Origin: Tabrizicola sp.
Lineage (GTDB): Bacteria; Pseudomonadota; Alphaproteobacteria; Rhodobacterales; Rhodobacteraceae
Assembly (NCBI GenBank): GCA_016792685.1
Contig: JAEULQ010000030.1
Location: 1-47,956 of the forward strand
DNA: 47,956 nt
Reading direction: 5' to 3'
The notes below the pieces were generated by a model, which was not told where the DNA came from, did not search any database, and saw nothing but the letters and a program-made list of their open reading frames with translations. The position numbers and the translations under genes were made by a program. Shown piece by piece: positions 16,047-23,507 of the stretch. Every line of letters starts with the position of its first letter. Position 1 is the first letter of the stretch.

Positions 16047-16583
16047 TTATCCAATCGCTCTGAGGTCAAGATACTCACGATACTCCTCCTCAGAACACTC
16101 CCCGTCGGCGATCTCGATCAGAACGCCGATGTGGTCATGATCTACGGTCGTAAGTTCGAGTAGTTTGTCGGCGATCAGCCGCACAGCGCGGGCATTTGAA
16201 TCACGGCCCATGAGTTCCAACGCGAGTTCACAAGCAAGTTCCTTTCGATGACCGGCCCGTTCGAAGTCCGATTCGCATCCGGTCAGTGCCTGCTCTAGTG
16301 AAAATCCGGCAACGATACATGCGGCATATCCGGCACAAGCACAGATTGCATCGTTCAGGAATACATCTTCTGCTTCCTGGTCGCTGGAGGACTTCGGGAC
16401 GACAGTTGTGTCGAACGACAGCCGGACCCGTCCAAGGCTGTCCTCTTCTTGTTCAATTGAGATGTGCTCGAAATACTGGTCGGGAAACAGTCGAAACCGC
16501 GCAACGCCATGACCGGCTTCATGAACAGCAACCCATCTCAGATCAGTCAATTTAGTAGCCCGGTTCTGTTGTTTCGGGTTCAA
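16047..16583 (-). CDS. Stand-alone M41-like (FtsH-peptidase-fold) metalloprotease
   Basis: The 178-residue product contains HEAGH (21-25) in 'VAVHEAGHGVARF', the M41 zinc motif, and 'ALTGCESDFERAG' (98-110), in which D105 matches the third ligand in the FtsH 'G..ND...A' segment. No AAA ATPase domain or membrane segment precedes it, so it is a free-standing peptidase domain. The start is a TTG at 16583, chosen because an in-frame TGA lies six codons upstream and no ATG is available; this is uncertain. It lies 18 bases upstream of the DUF5655 gene on the same strand, so they form a pair. Confidence 0.75.
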   Translation of the reverse strand: MNPKQQNRATKLTDLRWVAVHEAGHGVARFRLFPDQYFEHISIEQEEDSLGRVRLSFDTTVVPKSSSDQEAEDVFLNDAICACAGYAACIVAGFSLEQALTGCESDFERAGHRKELACELALELMGRDSNARAVRLIADKLLELTTVDHDHIGVLIEIADGECSEEEYREYLDLRAIG

Positions 16584-16958
16584 TCCGGTCGTCAGGATGG
16601 CTCAATGATACATGTCCATTGGTGGCACGGGGCCATTGCCGGAAGCGATGGCGTCCTCGCTGCGGATGCGGCCATCTATGAAGGTGGTTGTCAACTCCCC
16701 ACCGCCCAGGTTGGAGAACACAGCCAATGTTGTGGCCTCTACCACTTCTGGATGCCACAGACTGGCGAAGCCTTCGATGGGTCGATCTCATGTTGGCCCG
16801 TGTTCCATCATCACGACAGCCCCGATGGGCCACTTGATTCTGATGCTCAATCCCAATCAGGAGTTGGGGCTTCCGACAGACTCGATGCGGTTCGTGGCGT
16901 CTTGAACCAGGGGAGTCGAATGATGATCTACTCAGCCACTGAGGCTCGAGGACGGAAG
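16584..16958. other. Stretch without a convincing gene, about 375 bases
   Basis: Open frames exist on both strands (for example a plus-strand frame from 16612 and a minus-strand one to 16974) but neither has a supported start and typical composition. It separates the minus-strand peptidase gene from the rightward small genes. I see no notable repeat. Confidence 0.4.
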
Positions 16959-17123
16959 ATGACCACGCGATCAAAAGACCGGATAGTCTGCGAATGCGGC
17001 CACGAAGGGTTTCTGCGCTTGTCGGAGAACGATCAACCGTTCAGCAGTCTATGGGAGAGTTACGCCCTGTGTCCCCTGGTTGACGTATTTAGGGGGTCAG
17101 CACGGTTGACCGGTTCGCTCTGA
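16959..17123 (+). CDS. Small zinc-ribbon-like protein, 54 aa
   Basis: The product MTTRSKDRIVCECGHEGFLR continues 'LSENDQPFSSLWESYAL'; the CxCGHEG half and SENDQPFS-WE pattern resemble small zinc-binding proteins I have seen in alphaproteobacteria, but a second Cys pair is missing (only C45 or so), so the fold may be partial. The start ATG has GAGG 7 bases upstream. The end is short compared with what I recall of such proteins, and the last 10 residues look unrelated, so it may be C-terminally damaged. Confidence 0.4.
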   Translation: MTTRSKDRIVCECGHEGFLRLSENDQPFSSLWESYALCPLVDVFRGSARLTGSL

Positions 17124-17237
17124 CTCAGCCACCTTCGTCTGGTGATCGTCCTGCTTCTTGGAGCGCGTTCAACTTGATATCCTGTGGCAACAGCTTTAGT
17201 CCTTAGCCTCTGGCTTCTTGTGGATTGAGGGCGATCA

Positions 17238-17876
17238 ATGTTCGGCTTTCTGAAGAAAAGGAAGGAGAACCCGTTTAGGGCGATACTTCGAAGCGGAAAT
17301 GCCGATTATGCTAACTTCATCCGTGAACTGTTCGATGGATTGGACAACGCCACAAAGGCGCATGTGCTGGTAGCATACCAGAACCTCATCCCGATAATCG
17401 GGGCAATGCAGACCGTTGCACGGCAGCAGGATTCGGCATTTTCGTTAGATGACTTCATCATTGAGTGTTCCGACAAACTGGACTCCACTTCAGATGAAAT
17501 CAACACCAGGCGATACGCTTGGTTTCTGTGGTCTGCGCTTGTGTATCGACTTGTCACAATTGCCAGCGGTGACGTTGGCCTGAGGGATACCCTTGCAGAA
17601 ATTTGGTGTGACGTTGCTAGATGTGCGCCGTTCCTGAAGGCACTGCTTCCCGACAACGTGGTTTGGAAGGCCGAAGAAAAAGTCTGGTTCGAACGGATGA
17701 TTGATTACGAGAAGCCCGATATGGTCGCGTGGGCGATCAACCACGGGGGACCGAAGTCAATCTGGAAATCACCTGCGATCAAAAAGCTAGCCGAAGAGTA
17801 TGGGCTTTTCTACCACGTTGGGGGAGGGTCGATGGGGCCAGTTTCCTACATCCCGCCTCGCCCTGCACCTCAATAG
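17238..17876 (+). CDS. Hypothetical protein, 212 aa
   Basis: I do not recognise it. It is a soluble, mainly helical protein, starting MFGFLKKRKENPFRAILRSG, with several Trp residues (WFLWSALVYRL, WCDVARC) and a Gly/Pro-rich end. A GAGGG lies 7 bases before the ATG. It heads the run of rightward small genes in the right part of the island. No signal peptide or catalytic motif is seen. Confidence 0.6.
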   Translation: MFGFLKKRKENPFRAILRSGNADYANFIRELFDGLDNATKAHVLVAYQNLIPIIGAMQTVARQQDSAFSLDDFIIECSDKLDSTSDEINTRRYAWFLWSALVYRLVTIASGDVGLRDTLAEIWCDVARCAPFLKALLPDNVVWKAEEKVWFERMIDYEKPDMVAWAINHGGPKSIWKSPAIKKLAEEYGLFYHVGGGSMGPVSYIPPRPAPQ

Positions 17877-17927
17877 ACGGTCAGATTCACCCTGAGCGAA
17901 GGCTAAACAGACTTAGGCAAGGTAAGA

Positions 17928-18311
17928 ATGAAGAGCCTCAAACAGTATCTCTCAGAAATGACCTACAACAGGTTACCCCTTTTAACAGCCTTTGTTCTTG
18001 TGCCTCCCGATCAGATTGCCATGCTTCTTGTAGAAGGGAAATGGGTCAAGGGTCGTTTTGACAATAGTATTCGTATCGATCAACCCACACATATGCAGGG
18101 AAATGGGAAGACACATGCGCACCTTTTCGCCCGCAACGGTGACCAATACGGAGTCGTGAATTTGGACGGAACCGCGAGTCATGGGATGAAGTGCAGGATT
18201 CATCCCGACGACGCTGCGGCACTCGTGAAAAGGAACTTCAAGCTTCCCCTAGACAACATCGTGGAATGGGTGGCGGTAAAAAGCGGGCCACAGTTCCTGA
18301 TCGAAGGTTAG
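17928..18311 (+). CDS. Hypothetical protein, 127 aa
   Basis: Not recognised. The middle has 'KTHAHLFARNGDQYGVVNLDGTASHG' in type (residues 60-86), with an HAH and an NxDGTxSHG pattern, and then a helix and a C-terminal strand 'NIVEWVAVKSG'. These His and Asp clusters could bind a metal, but no family is known to me. It starts 51 bases after the preceding stop, with a weak Shine-Dalgarno sequence (GGTAAGA), on the same strand, so it may be co-transcribed with it. Confidence 0.6.
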   Translation: MKSLKQYLSEMTYNRLPLLTAFVLVPPDQIAMLLVEGKWVKGRFDNSIRIDQPTHMQGNGKTHAHLFARNGDQYGVVNLDGTASHGMKCRIHPDDAAALVKRNFKLPLDNIVEWVAVKSGPQFLIEG

Positions 18312-18535
18312 GAGGAACCCCTGACACCAAGCAACAACGGGGTGCTGCACCTCTCACAGCCCATCCTGGAATGGTCCCTACACCCTGGTCAGAAGTCCTA
18401 TATCAGCCAAGCATCTACCACAGCAACGACACAACAAGCGTGACTCCAGCCTGATCGTGAGATTGGCCGATGCAAACTGTGGACAACTCTACATCTGGGT
18501 CCATCAGGGGTATCGCCACAACCTATAGATTCCTG

Positions 18536-18555
18536 TATGCTTTGGTTAGAGCATA
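18536..18555 (+). promoter_or_regulatory. Small hairpin abutting the Shine-Dalgarno sequence of the 51-aa gene
   Basis: TATGCT (18536-18541) and AGCATA (18550-18555) can pair, with an 8-base loop. The 3' arm touches the AGGAGG that starts at 18555. It could be an operator or a translational control element, and is short enough to be chance. Confidence 0.25.
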
Positions 18556-18566
18556 GGAGGTAGATC

Positions 18567-18722
18567 ATGCTTGAGAACACAGTTACTGTTTCTGGCCGTA
18601 AGACCCACCCTGTCCTGCACATCTGCCGTGACATGGATGATGCTGTTTGTGTAGCCAGGATGATGGTAGCGGATGGATACAATCGCGTTCGGATCGATGG
18701 TGCTAGTTTCGTGGATGCCTGA
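18567..18722 (+). CDS. Small hypothetical protein, 51 aa
   Basis: A perfect AGGAGG lies 6 bases before the ATG. The product MLENTVTVSGRKTHPVLHIC continues with 'RDMDDAVCVARMMVADGYNRVRIDGASFVDA'; strand-helix-strand organisation is likely. I recognise no family. It is too short for most gene callers. Confidence 0.55.
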   Translation: MLENTVTVSGRKTHPVLHICRDMDDAVCVARMMVADGYNRVRIDGASFVDA

Positions 18723-18817
18723 CAGCCAGGAAGCGGCGAAGCGCCCTACAGGCCCGCCGTTTTTGTGCCACAGGGTTCACCAAGCGCCACACCCCTACGA
18801 TCTACCGGAGCGATGAT

Positions 18818-19066
18818 ATGGACCATTGGCACATCATAATGGACGGCTACGGGGACCGGGAAAAGCACACCGGCGATATGATCACGAAGGATGGCGAAGT
18901 CATTGGCACGTGGGTTCTGGACCCCGAAGACCATCCGGGATTCATCCCGCTCGGCGAGACAGAGCAAATAATCTGGTCGCCGTGGATCGGCGCGTTCTGC
19001 AAACTTGTCGCTGAGTGGCATGAGCAGAAAGAGGCACAGAGGCTGAGTGGTCCAGCCGATCTATAA
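18818..19066 (+). CDS. Small acidic hypothetical protein, 82 aa
   Basis: Starts MDHWHIIMDGYGDREKHTGD and is rich in Trp, Asp and Glu, with a helical C-terminus. CGGAG lies about 9 bases before the ATG. No family is recognised. It is followed after 17 bases by a small membrane protein on the same strand, so a pair is plausible. Confidence 0.55.
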   Translation: MDHWHIIMDGYGDREKHTGDMITKDGEVIGTWVLDPEDHPGFIPLGETEQIIWSPWIGAFCKLVAEWHEQKEAQRLSGPADL

Positions 19067-19083
19067 ACTGGGAGCGTTAGACG

Positions 19084-19434
19084 GTGACACTACGCGAACT
19101 CGGGCAGTCGATAACGGACCGGTGGGATGCCTACCTTACTGAGATTGCGACGGAGCACGTGCTGGATTGGAGCATCGGGCACCTGGTCCTAACCTTTGTC
19201 GGTGGCGCTATCGGTTTCAGTTTGATCATGGGACTGATTGGAGCCGTTGTGGCGGTTGCGTTCCTGTGGCTGGCACCGGTCTGGAAGAAGACTGGTCTAC
19301 CTGCTACCATGGAACGCCTGGACAAGAGGTTTGGACCGCATGTTGCCGGGGTGTTTGCTGTTGTTGGGAGCATCGCCTTCTTCAGCGTATTATTGCTGCT
19401 GATAGCCCTCTTAGAGAAGATGGCACAGCGGTAG
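19084..19434 (+). CDS. Small membrane protein, 116 aa
   Basis: A GTG start has GGGAG 9 bases upstream. The protein has a soluble N-terminal helix (1-26), one or two membrane helices (about 28-67, likely a hairpin), a charged link (TMERLDKRFG) and a further membrane helix (about 87-112), and ends in a short basic tail. The family is unknown. As a membrane partner of the small protein before it, it could be an effector, but that is a guess. Confidence 0.6.
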   Translation: MTLRELGQSITDRWDAYLTEIATEHVLDWSIGHLVLTFVGGAIGFSLIMGLIGAVVAVAFLWLAPVWKKTGLPATMERLDKRFGPHVAGVFAVVGSIAFFSVLLLLIALLEKMAQR

Positions 19435-19469
19435 CGAATGCTGGCGTGTCACCTGAACGGAGAGCAAGC

Positions 19470-19676
19470 ATGCAATACTTTGACTTCATCGAAACCAGTG
19501 CCGGGGTCACCGTCGTTCCTCTGTCGGATCGACTTACGACCGCTTCCCTATCTGCCAAGGAAATCAACAGTCAGGTTCAGGCTTTGAAGGAAGACCTGGA
19601 CCGTGTGGCCAAGAGGATGAAGGCCGCTATCTCGGAGCCTAAGTCACTTGGGTTGCATACTGAGGGCCATTCCTGA
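19470..19676 (+). CDS. Small hypothetical protein, 68 aa
   Basis: ATG at 19470 has GGAGAG five bases upstream. The product has a beta-like N-terminal half (MQYFDFIETSAGVTVVPLSD) and a coiled-coil-like helix 'AKEINSQVQALKEDLDRVAKRM' (29-50 or so). No family is recognised. It is the last gene of the island before the border structures. Confidence 0.55.
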   Translation: MQYFDFIETSAGVTVVPLSDRLTTASLSAKEINSQVQALKEDLDRVAKRMKAAISEPKSLGLHTEGHS

Positions 19677-19680
19677 AAGA

Positions 19681-19748
19681 CCCTGGTTGACCGATTCTCT
19701 GTGGGCAATCCTATGGCGGGATCACCCACCAAAATCGGTCACCAAGGG
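19681..19748. other. Large nested inverted repeat at the island end
   Basis: Outer arms 19681-19696 and 19733-19748 match at 14 of 16 positions, and inner arms GTGGG (19701-19705) and CCCAC (19725-19729) nest inside. A strong RNA or cruciform stem could form just past the last rightward gene. A tRNA-end-like piece GGGATCACCCACCA (19718-19731) lies within it. It may act as a terminator, though no T-tract follows, or be a remnant of an earlier insertion. Confidence 0.4.
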
Positions 19749-19757
19749 ATGTCATTC

Positions 19758-19787
19758 TGGACACAATTTTCGGGGTCTTGGACACAA
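19758..19787 (+). repeat. TGGACACAA direct repeats, 21 bases apart
   Basis: TGGACACAA stands at 19758-19766 and 19779-19787, two helical turns apart, about 100 bases before the putative attachment site. Such repeats could be arm sites for an integrase or excisionase; this is inferred from place only. Confidence 0.3.
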
Positions 19788-19867
19788 GAGTGGATTTTGA
19801 CGCCTCCACGGAATCTCTAGTAGTATGATTTTAAAAACTTATTTCCCTTGAGAGTTTTGCGGTCGCG

Positions 19868-19889
19868 TCGATTCCAGGGTCGCCCACCA
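19868..19889 (+). other. Putative attachment site: tRNA 3'-end-like 22 bp (attR-like)
   Basis: Bases 19868-19889 start with TCGATTCC (T-loop and stem type), go on with AGGGTCGCCC and end in ACCA, followed by TTTT. They match the 3' quarter of a tRNA (T-stem CCAGG, acceptor arm GTCGCCC, discriminator A, CCA), but no 5' part precedes: the bases before 19868 cannot pair with the T-stem. That is the usual remnant left at the far end of an element integrated into a tRNA gene. The acceptor arm would resemble a tRNA of the GGGCGAC type (tRNA-Val-like), which is not certain. The sequence composition changes here. Confidence 0.55.
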
Positions 19890-20053
19890 TTTTCCCGATG
19901 GTGCAAACGAAGAACCGGACCCCTGGTCCGCGGTTCCGCATTTCTGGTGGATCGGCGTTCGTTTGCTTGCTCCGCAAGCCCAGGCAAAGGAATCACTCGC
20001 CAGAACAGGGCTTTCATGCAATGTTAATGCCATTAACAAAGCCCGGAGGTCAC

Positions 20054-21202
20054 ATGGATCGTCGCAGCTTCACCCTTGGCTCGCTTGGCCTGGCCGCCGG
20101 TCTGGCAACCCCCATGCCAGCGCTGTCCCAGACACCTTCCTATCGCGGACCCAATGTCATCCTCGTCCGCTTTGGCGGCGGTGTCCGGCGGGCCGAAACT
20201 ATCGACGAGGCCACAACCTGGGCCCCCTATCTGCGCCACGTCCTCGCCCCGCGCGGCACCTTCATTCCCGACCTCCGCATCGACCGGCTTGAGGGGGTGA
20301 ACACCTCACATGCCGAAGGGACGCTGAACCTGCTGACCGGGCGCTACCTGGCCTATCGTGACGCCAGTGAGTTCCTGAACGACCGGCTTGAACCGACCGA
20401 GCCCACGCTTTTTGAATACCTCCGCCGGGCCTTCGACATTCCTTCGCACCAGGTGCTCTTGGTCAATGGCGAGGACCGCCCGCAGGAAGAATTCTTCACC
20501 TTCGGCGCCGGTGACCATTTCGGCATCGACTTCCGGTCGGAAATGCTCAGCCTGCATCGCTACAAGCTCTATCGCACGCGGATGCAACTCGCCGAAGGGG
20601 GGCTGACGGATGAAGCCCGCCTGGCACTGGAGGCGGAGCGCACGCGTCTTCTGACCATCGACCCGCGCGGTGCCACGCCCGAGCCATCGGCCGAGGTCGA
20701 GGCCTTCTGGGCGCGCTGGCGGCGTGACTTCGGCGACAGCGGGTTCAAGAACCCCCGGGGCGACCGGCTGTTGACTGAACTCAGCATCCGCGCCCTGCGT
20801 GAACTGCAGCCTCGCCTGCTGATGGTGAACTATCAGGACCCGGACTATGTCCACTGGGGCAATCCCAGCCACTATACCCGGGCCATCGCCATCATCGACG
20901 AGGGCCTGCAGCGGCTGGTCAGCGCTGTCGACGCCAGCCCCTTCTACCGCGACAACACAATCTTCGTGATCACGCCAGACTGCGGCCGCGACGCCAACCC
21001 GCTGGCCGAAGTGCCGTTCCAGCACCATTTCAACTCTCGTTCGGCGCACGAGACCTGGGCCGTGATCTTCGGCCCGGGCATCGGCAAAGGCGTAATCGAC
21101 AAACCCATCGACCAGTCCGCCATCGCACCCACCATTGCCGCTGCGATGGGCTTCATGGCCTCCCGCGCCGAGGGCAGCGCCATCGAGGGGGCCTTCCTGT
21201 GA
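20054..21202 (+). CDS. Tat-exported alkaline-phosphatase/sulfatase-fold protein, 382 aa
   Basis: The ATG at 20054 has GGAGG 7 bases upstream and begins MDRRSFTLGSLGLAAGLATP, a twin-arginine signal (R3-R4) with a hydrophobic core and ALSQ cleavage region. The mature part fits the alkaline phosphatase superfamily: 'NVILVRFGGG' start, 'TLNLLTGRY', 'NYQDPDYVHWG' and a late 'VITPDCGRDANPL ... HHF ... HETW' metal-binding segment. It would act in the periplasm on a phosphate or sulfate ester, substrate unknown. A longer frame upstream of 20054 is not supported. It is coupled with the membrane protein that follows (GTGA overlap). It is the first gene of the chromosomal part. Confidence 0.7.
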   Translation: MDRRSFTLGSLGLAAGLATPMPALSQTPSYRGPNVILVRFGGGVRRAETIDEATTWAPYLRHVLAPRGTFIPDLRIDRLEGVNTSHAEGTLNLLTGRYLAYRDASEFLNDRLEPTEPTLFEYLRRAFDIPSHQVLLVNGEDRPQEEFFTFGAGDHFGIDFRSEMLSLHRYKLYRTRMQLAEGGLTDEARLALEAERTRLLTIDPRGATPEPSAEVEAFWARWRRDFGDSGFKNPRGDRLLTELSIRALRELQPRLLMVNYQDPDYVHWGNPSHYTRAIAIIDEGLQRLVSAVDASPFYRDNTIFVITPDCGRDANPLAEVPFQHHFNSRSAHETWAVIFGPGIGKGVIDKPIDQSAIAPTIAAAMGFMASRAEGSAIEGAFL

Positions 21203-22212
21203 CCCATTTCCCAAAGCCCATCCTGACCCCGGCAAGCTATGGCCCGGGTCGCCTGGTCAGCCTTGGCCATCTCGTGCGGAATGCCGTGTTCGGCACTTTG
21301 CTCTGCACCGGGCCGGTCACTGCGCTTGTCGCGCTTGGCTGGCTGACGCGACGGTCCGGCCATGTCGCCCGCAGCCGGTTCGGCGCCGCGGAAGAAGCCC
21401 CCGGCTGGCTTCTTGGCCCGCGTGAGACCGGCGGCCGCCCCAGCAGCCGCACCGCGCGGTATCTCGGCGGCCTTGCGGCAAACATCCGCTCCGGGCTCTT
21501 GGCCCTTGTCGCGCTCCTGGCCTGGACCCTGCCCTTCTCGCTCTTGTGGCTCGGGGCATGGTGGGCTGGGTGGGAGAATTCGTTCAACAAGGGCTACGAG
21601 CAGGCCTTTGTCGGGCCCTCGGTCTTCCTGCTCGGCGCGCTGGTCGCTGCCCTGATCCTGCCCGCCCTGCCGCTGATGCTTAGCCATCTTGCCGCCGAAG
21701 ACCGCCTTTCGGCAGCCTTCGAACTGCGCCGCCTGCGATCCCTGATCGCGCAATCCGGCTGGCGTGTCCCCGCTCTGGCCTTGCTGGTCGCGGGATTTGC
21801 CCTGCCCTTCGCCGGCGCACGCGGTCTCATCACCACCGCGACCGACTGGGCCCCCTGGATCGAGGATCTGACCCCAGACCAACTGGCCGCCCTCAAGAGC
21901 CGGATCACGCTGGCGCTGGCCCTTCTGGCATTTGCAACCGCCTGGATCATCCGGGCTCTGGCCACCCGCATCTATGCAACGGCGGCACCCCTGGCCGCAG
22001 GCCTGAAGCCCGGCCTTTGGGACGGCGCTCAGGCCGCCGAAGCCGCCATGCCGGCCAGGGCGCGCTCCAGGCTGATGACAGCGGTCTGGTACGGGTCGGC
22101 GATGGCGATCACCCTTGGCCTTGCCTTCCTGATCCTTGCTGGTCAGTTCCTCGACCATGCCTGGTGGCGCTGGATCTTCCATCCCGCGCTGACCCTGCCC
22201 TGGGCGGGCTAG
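21199..22212 (+). CDS. Polytopic membrane protein, 337 aa
   Basis: Starts at a GTG overlapping the stop of the preceding gene, so it is translated with it. At least six hydrophobic helices are visible (about 25-48, 95-122, 133-160, 190-208, 237-258, 294-320). N-terminal residues are cytosolic and basic. I do not recognise the family. It may anchor or serve the exported phosphatase-like protein. Confidence 0.6.
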   Translation: MTHFPKPILTPASYGPGRLVSLGHLVRNAVFGTLLCTGPVTALVALGWLTRRSGHVARSRFGAAEEAPGWLLGPRETGGRPSSRTARYLGGLAANIRSGLLALVALLAWTLPFSLLWLGAWWAGWENSFNKGYEQAFVGPSVFLLGALVAALILPALPLMLSHLAAEDRLSAAFELRRLRSLIAQSGWRVPALALLVAGFALPFAGARGLITTATDWAPWIEDLTPDQLAALKSRITLALALLAFATAWIIRALATRIYATAAPLAAGLKPGLWDGAQAAEAAMPARARSRLMTAVWYGSAMAITLGLAFLILAGQFLDHAWWRWIFHPALTLPWAG

Positions 22213-22226
22213 ACCGGGCCACGCAT

Positions 22227-23348
22227 TCAGATCTCAAGCTGGAACTCGGCCAGCCCGTTGTCCTTGCCGTTGATCCGCAGCGACAGGCCATGCAGACCCG
22301 CATAGTACCGCCGCGTCGTCACCGGCACGATCCCATGCGTCCGTGTCAGCGTGACCGTCTCGCCCCCGGCAAGCACAATGCGCTTCCATTTGAAGACCTT
22401 CTGCGAACGCGGCCCGCGCTGGCGGCAAAGATGCAGCACATAGTCGATCACCAGATCCTGCCGGTCCGCGCTGGTCGAACGCAGCTCTACCTCAAACTCC
22501 AGCGCCTGCCCCAGCCGCAGCCGGGGTGGCCCAAGCCGCAGGGCGACCAGCTCGACTTGTGGCGGGGCCAGACCAAAGGCCCGCATCGCACCGGGATGGC
22601 CCGACTTTATCAGCGAGCGGCAGGCATGACGCACTAGCCTTTGGCGGGAAGGGCCCGCGCCCCGCAGCCAGTCCGCTGCCAGGTCCGCGACCAGATCGGG
22701 ATGATCCTTGGCGATGTCGTTCAGGCTGTTTGCGACCGAGCGGCGGACATAGTCGCTGTCGTCGTCCCGCAATGCCTGCAGGATCGGCAAAAGCGGCGTC
22801 GGATCGGCGATCAGCCCAGGCAATCGCATCGCCCAGGGCAGGCGCGGCCGCGTCCCTTCCGAGACCAGCCGCCGCACATGCGGGTTCGGGTCCAGGACCC
22901 AGCCCCGCATCAGCCTCAGCGCCCGGTCCTGATCCGCCCGCAGAAATGGCCGCACGTCGAATTCGGCCGAAAAGCGCTTGGTCATCTCCTTCAGAAGCTG
23001 AAGCGCCGCCTCGAACTCTGGCAGGCCGCACTGCCCGACCACCGCGCAAAGTGGCAGTATCGCCCAGCCGCGCAGACCCTCCGCGTCGCTTCGCTTCCCG
23101 GTCTGGGCATCCTCGTCCGGGTGCAGCATCGCGCGGATCACCGCAAAACGCGCGGCAAGCTCTCGCGGCAGAACCTCATCCAGATGCCGCGCGATCAGGT
23201 TCGAGCGTTCCTTCAACTCCAGCTTCGGCAGCTCGGCCAGGACCGCCCCTTCAAACCCGGCACGGTCGAAATCGGGCAACTGCCGGGCCAGATTCAATCC
23301 GATCCAGCCGACGAGCTCTGGCGAGAACAGGGACTTGAGCGGCTCCAT
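22227..23348 (-). CDS. HEAT-repeat DNA alkylation-repair (AlkD-like) protein
   Basis: The 373-residue product is built of HEAT-like repeats, with the clear segment 'WVLDPNPHVRRLVSEGTRPRLPWAMRLP' in type (150-177), 'LQALRDDDSDYVRRSVANSLNDIAKDHPD' (192-220) and 'AADWLRG', as in AlkD/AlkC family N-glycosylase-like proteins. The C-terminal 100 residues form an Ig-like beta domain ('LGQALEFEVELRST'), as in AlkC-type proteins. It may remove alkylated bases. It is divergent from the WYL regulator gene and so may be controlled by it. Confidence 0.8.
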   Translation of the reverse strand: MEPLKSLFSPELVGWIGLNLARQLPDFDRAGFEGAVLAELPKLELKERSNLIARHLDEVLPRELAARFAVIRAMLHPDEDAQTGKRSDAEGLRGWAILPLCAVVGQCGLPEFEAALQLLKEMTKRFSAEFDVRPFLRADQDRALRLMRGWVLDPNPHVRRLVSEGTRPRLPWAMRLPGLIADPTPLLPILQALRDDDSDYVRRSVANSLNDIAKDHPDLVADLAADWLRGAGPSRQRLVRHACRSLIKSGHPGAMRAFGLAPPQVELVALRLGPPRLRLGQALEFEVELRSTSADRQDLVIDYVLHLCRQRGPRSQKVFKWKRIVLAGGETVTLTRTHGIVPVTTRRYYAGLHGLSLRINGKDNGLAEFQLEI

Positions 23349-23479
23349 CGCAACCTAACCCCGACCTTTTGCCACGACCGGCGCGGCTAGCGTTCTGCCA
23401 AAGGCCAGCCAGGAAAAGCGGTGCAGGGTGACAGTCATCAAAGGCTCCAGATTGAACGGACAGCCCCTTCTATCGACAT

Positions 23480-23500
23480 ATATGTCATTGAATGGCATAT
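23480..23500. promoter_or_regulatory. 21-bp palindromic operator before the WYL regulator
   Basis: Arms ATATGTCATT and AATGGCATAT face each other around a central G (23480-23500), matching at 9 of 10 positions. They end 7 bases before the regulator's GTG start. Position and symmetry suggest that the regulator binds its own promoter and perhaps that of the divergent AlkD-like gene. Confidence 0.5.
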
Positions 23501-23507
23501 TTGTTTG

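Noticed and set aside
16552-16974. 140-codon minus-strand frame
   Set aside because: Arg/His/Ser-rich, overlaps the start of the M41-like gene and has no domain.
19718-19731. Second tRNA 3' end
   Set aside because: GGGATCACCCACCA resembles a tRNA end but lies within an inverted repeat and lacks a T-arm; kept only as a remark.
20944-22182. 412-codon minus-strand frame
   Set aside because: Gln/Gly/Arg/Pro-rich mirror frame of the phosphatase-like and membrane protein genes, usual in GC-rich DNA.
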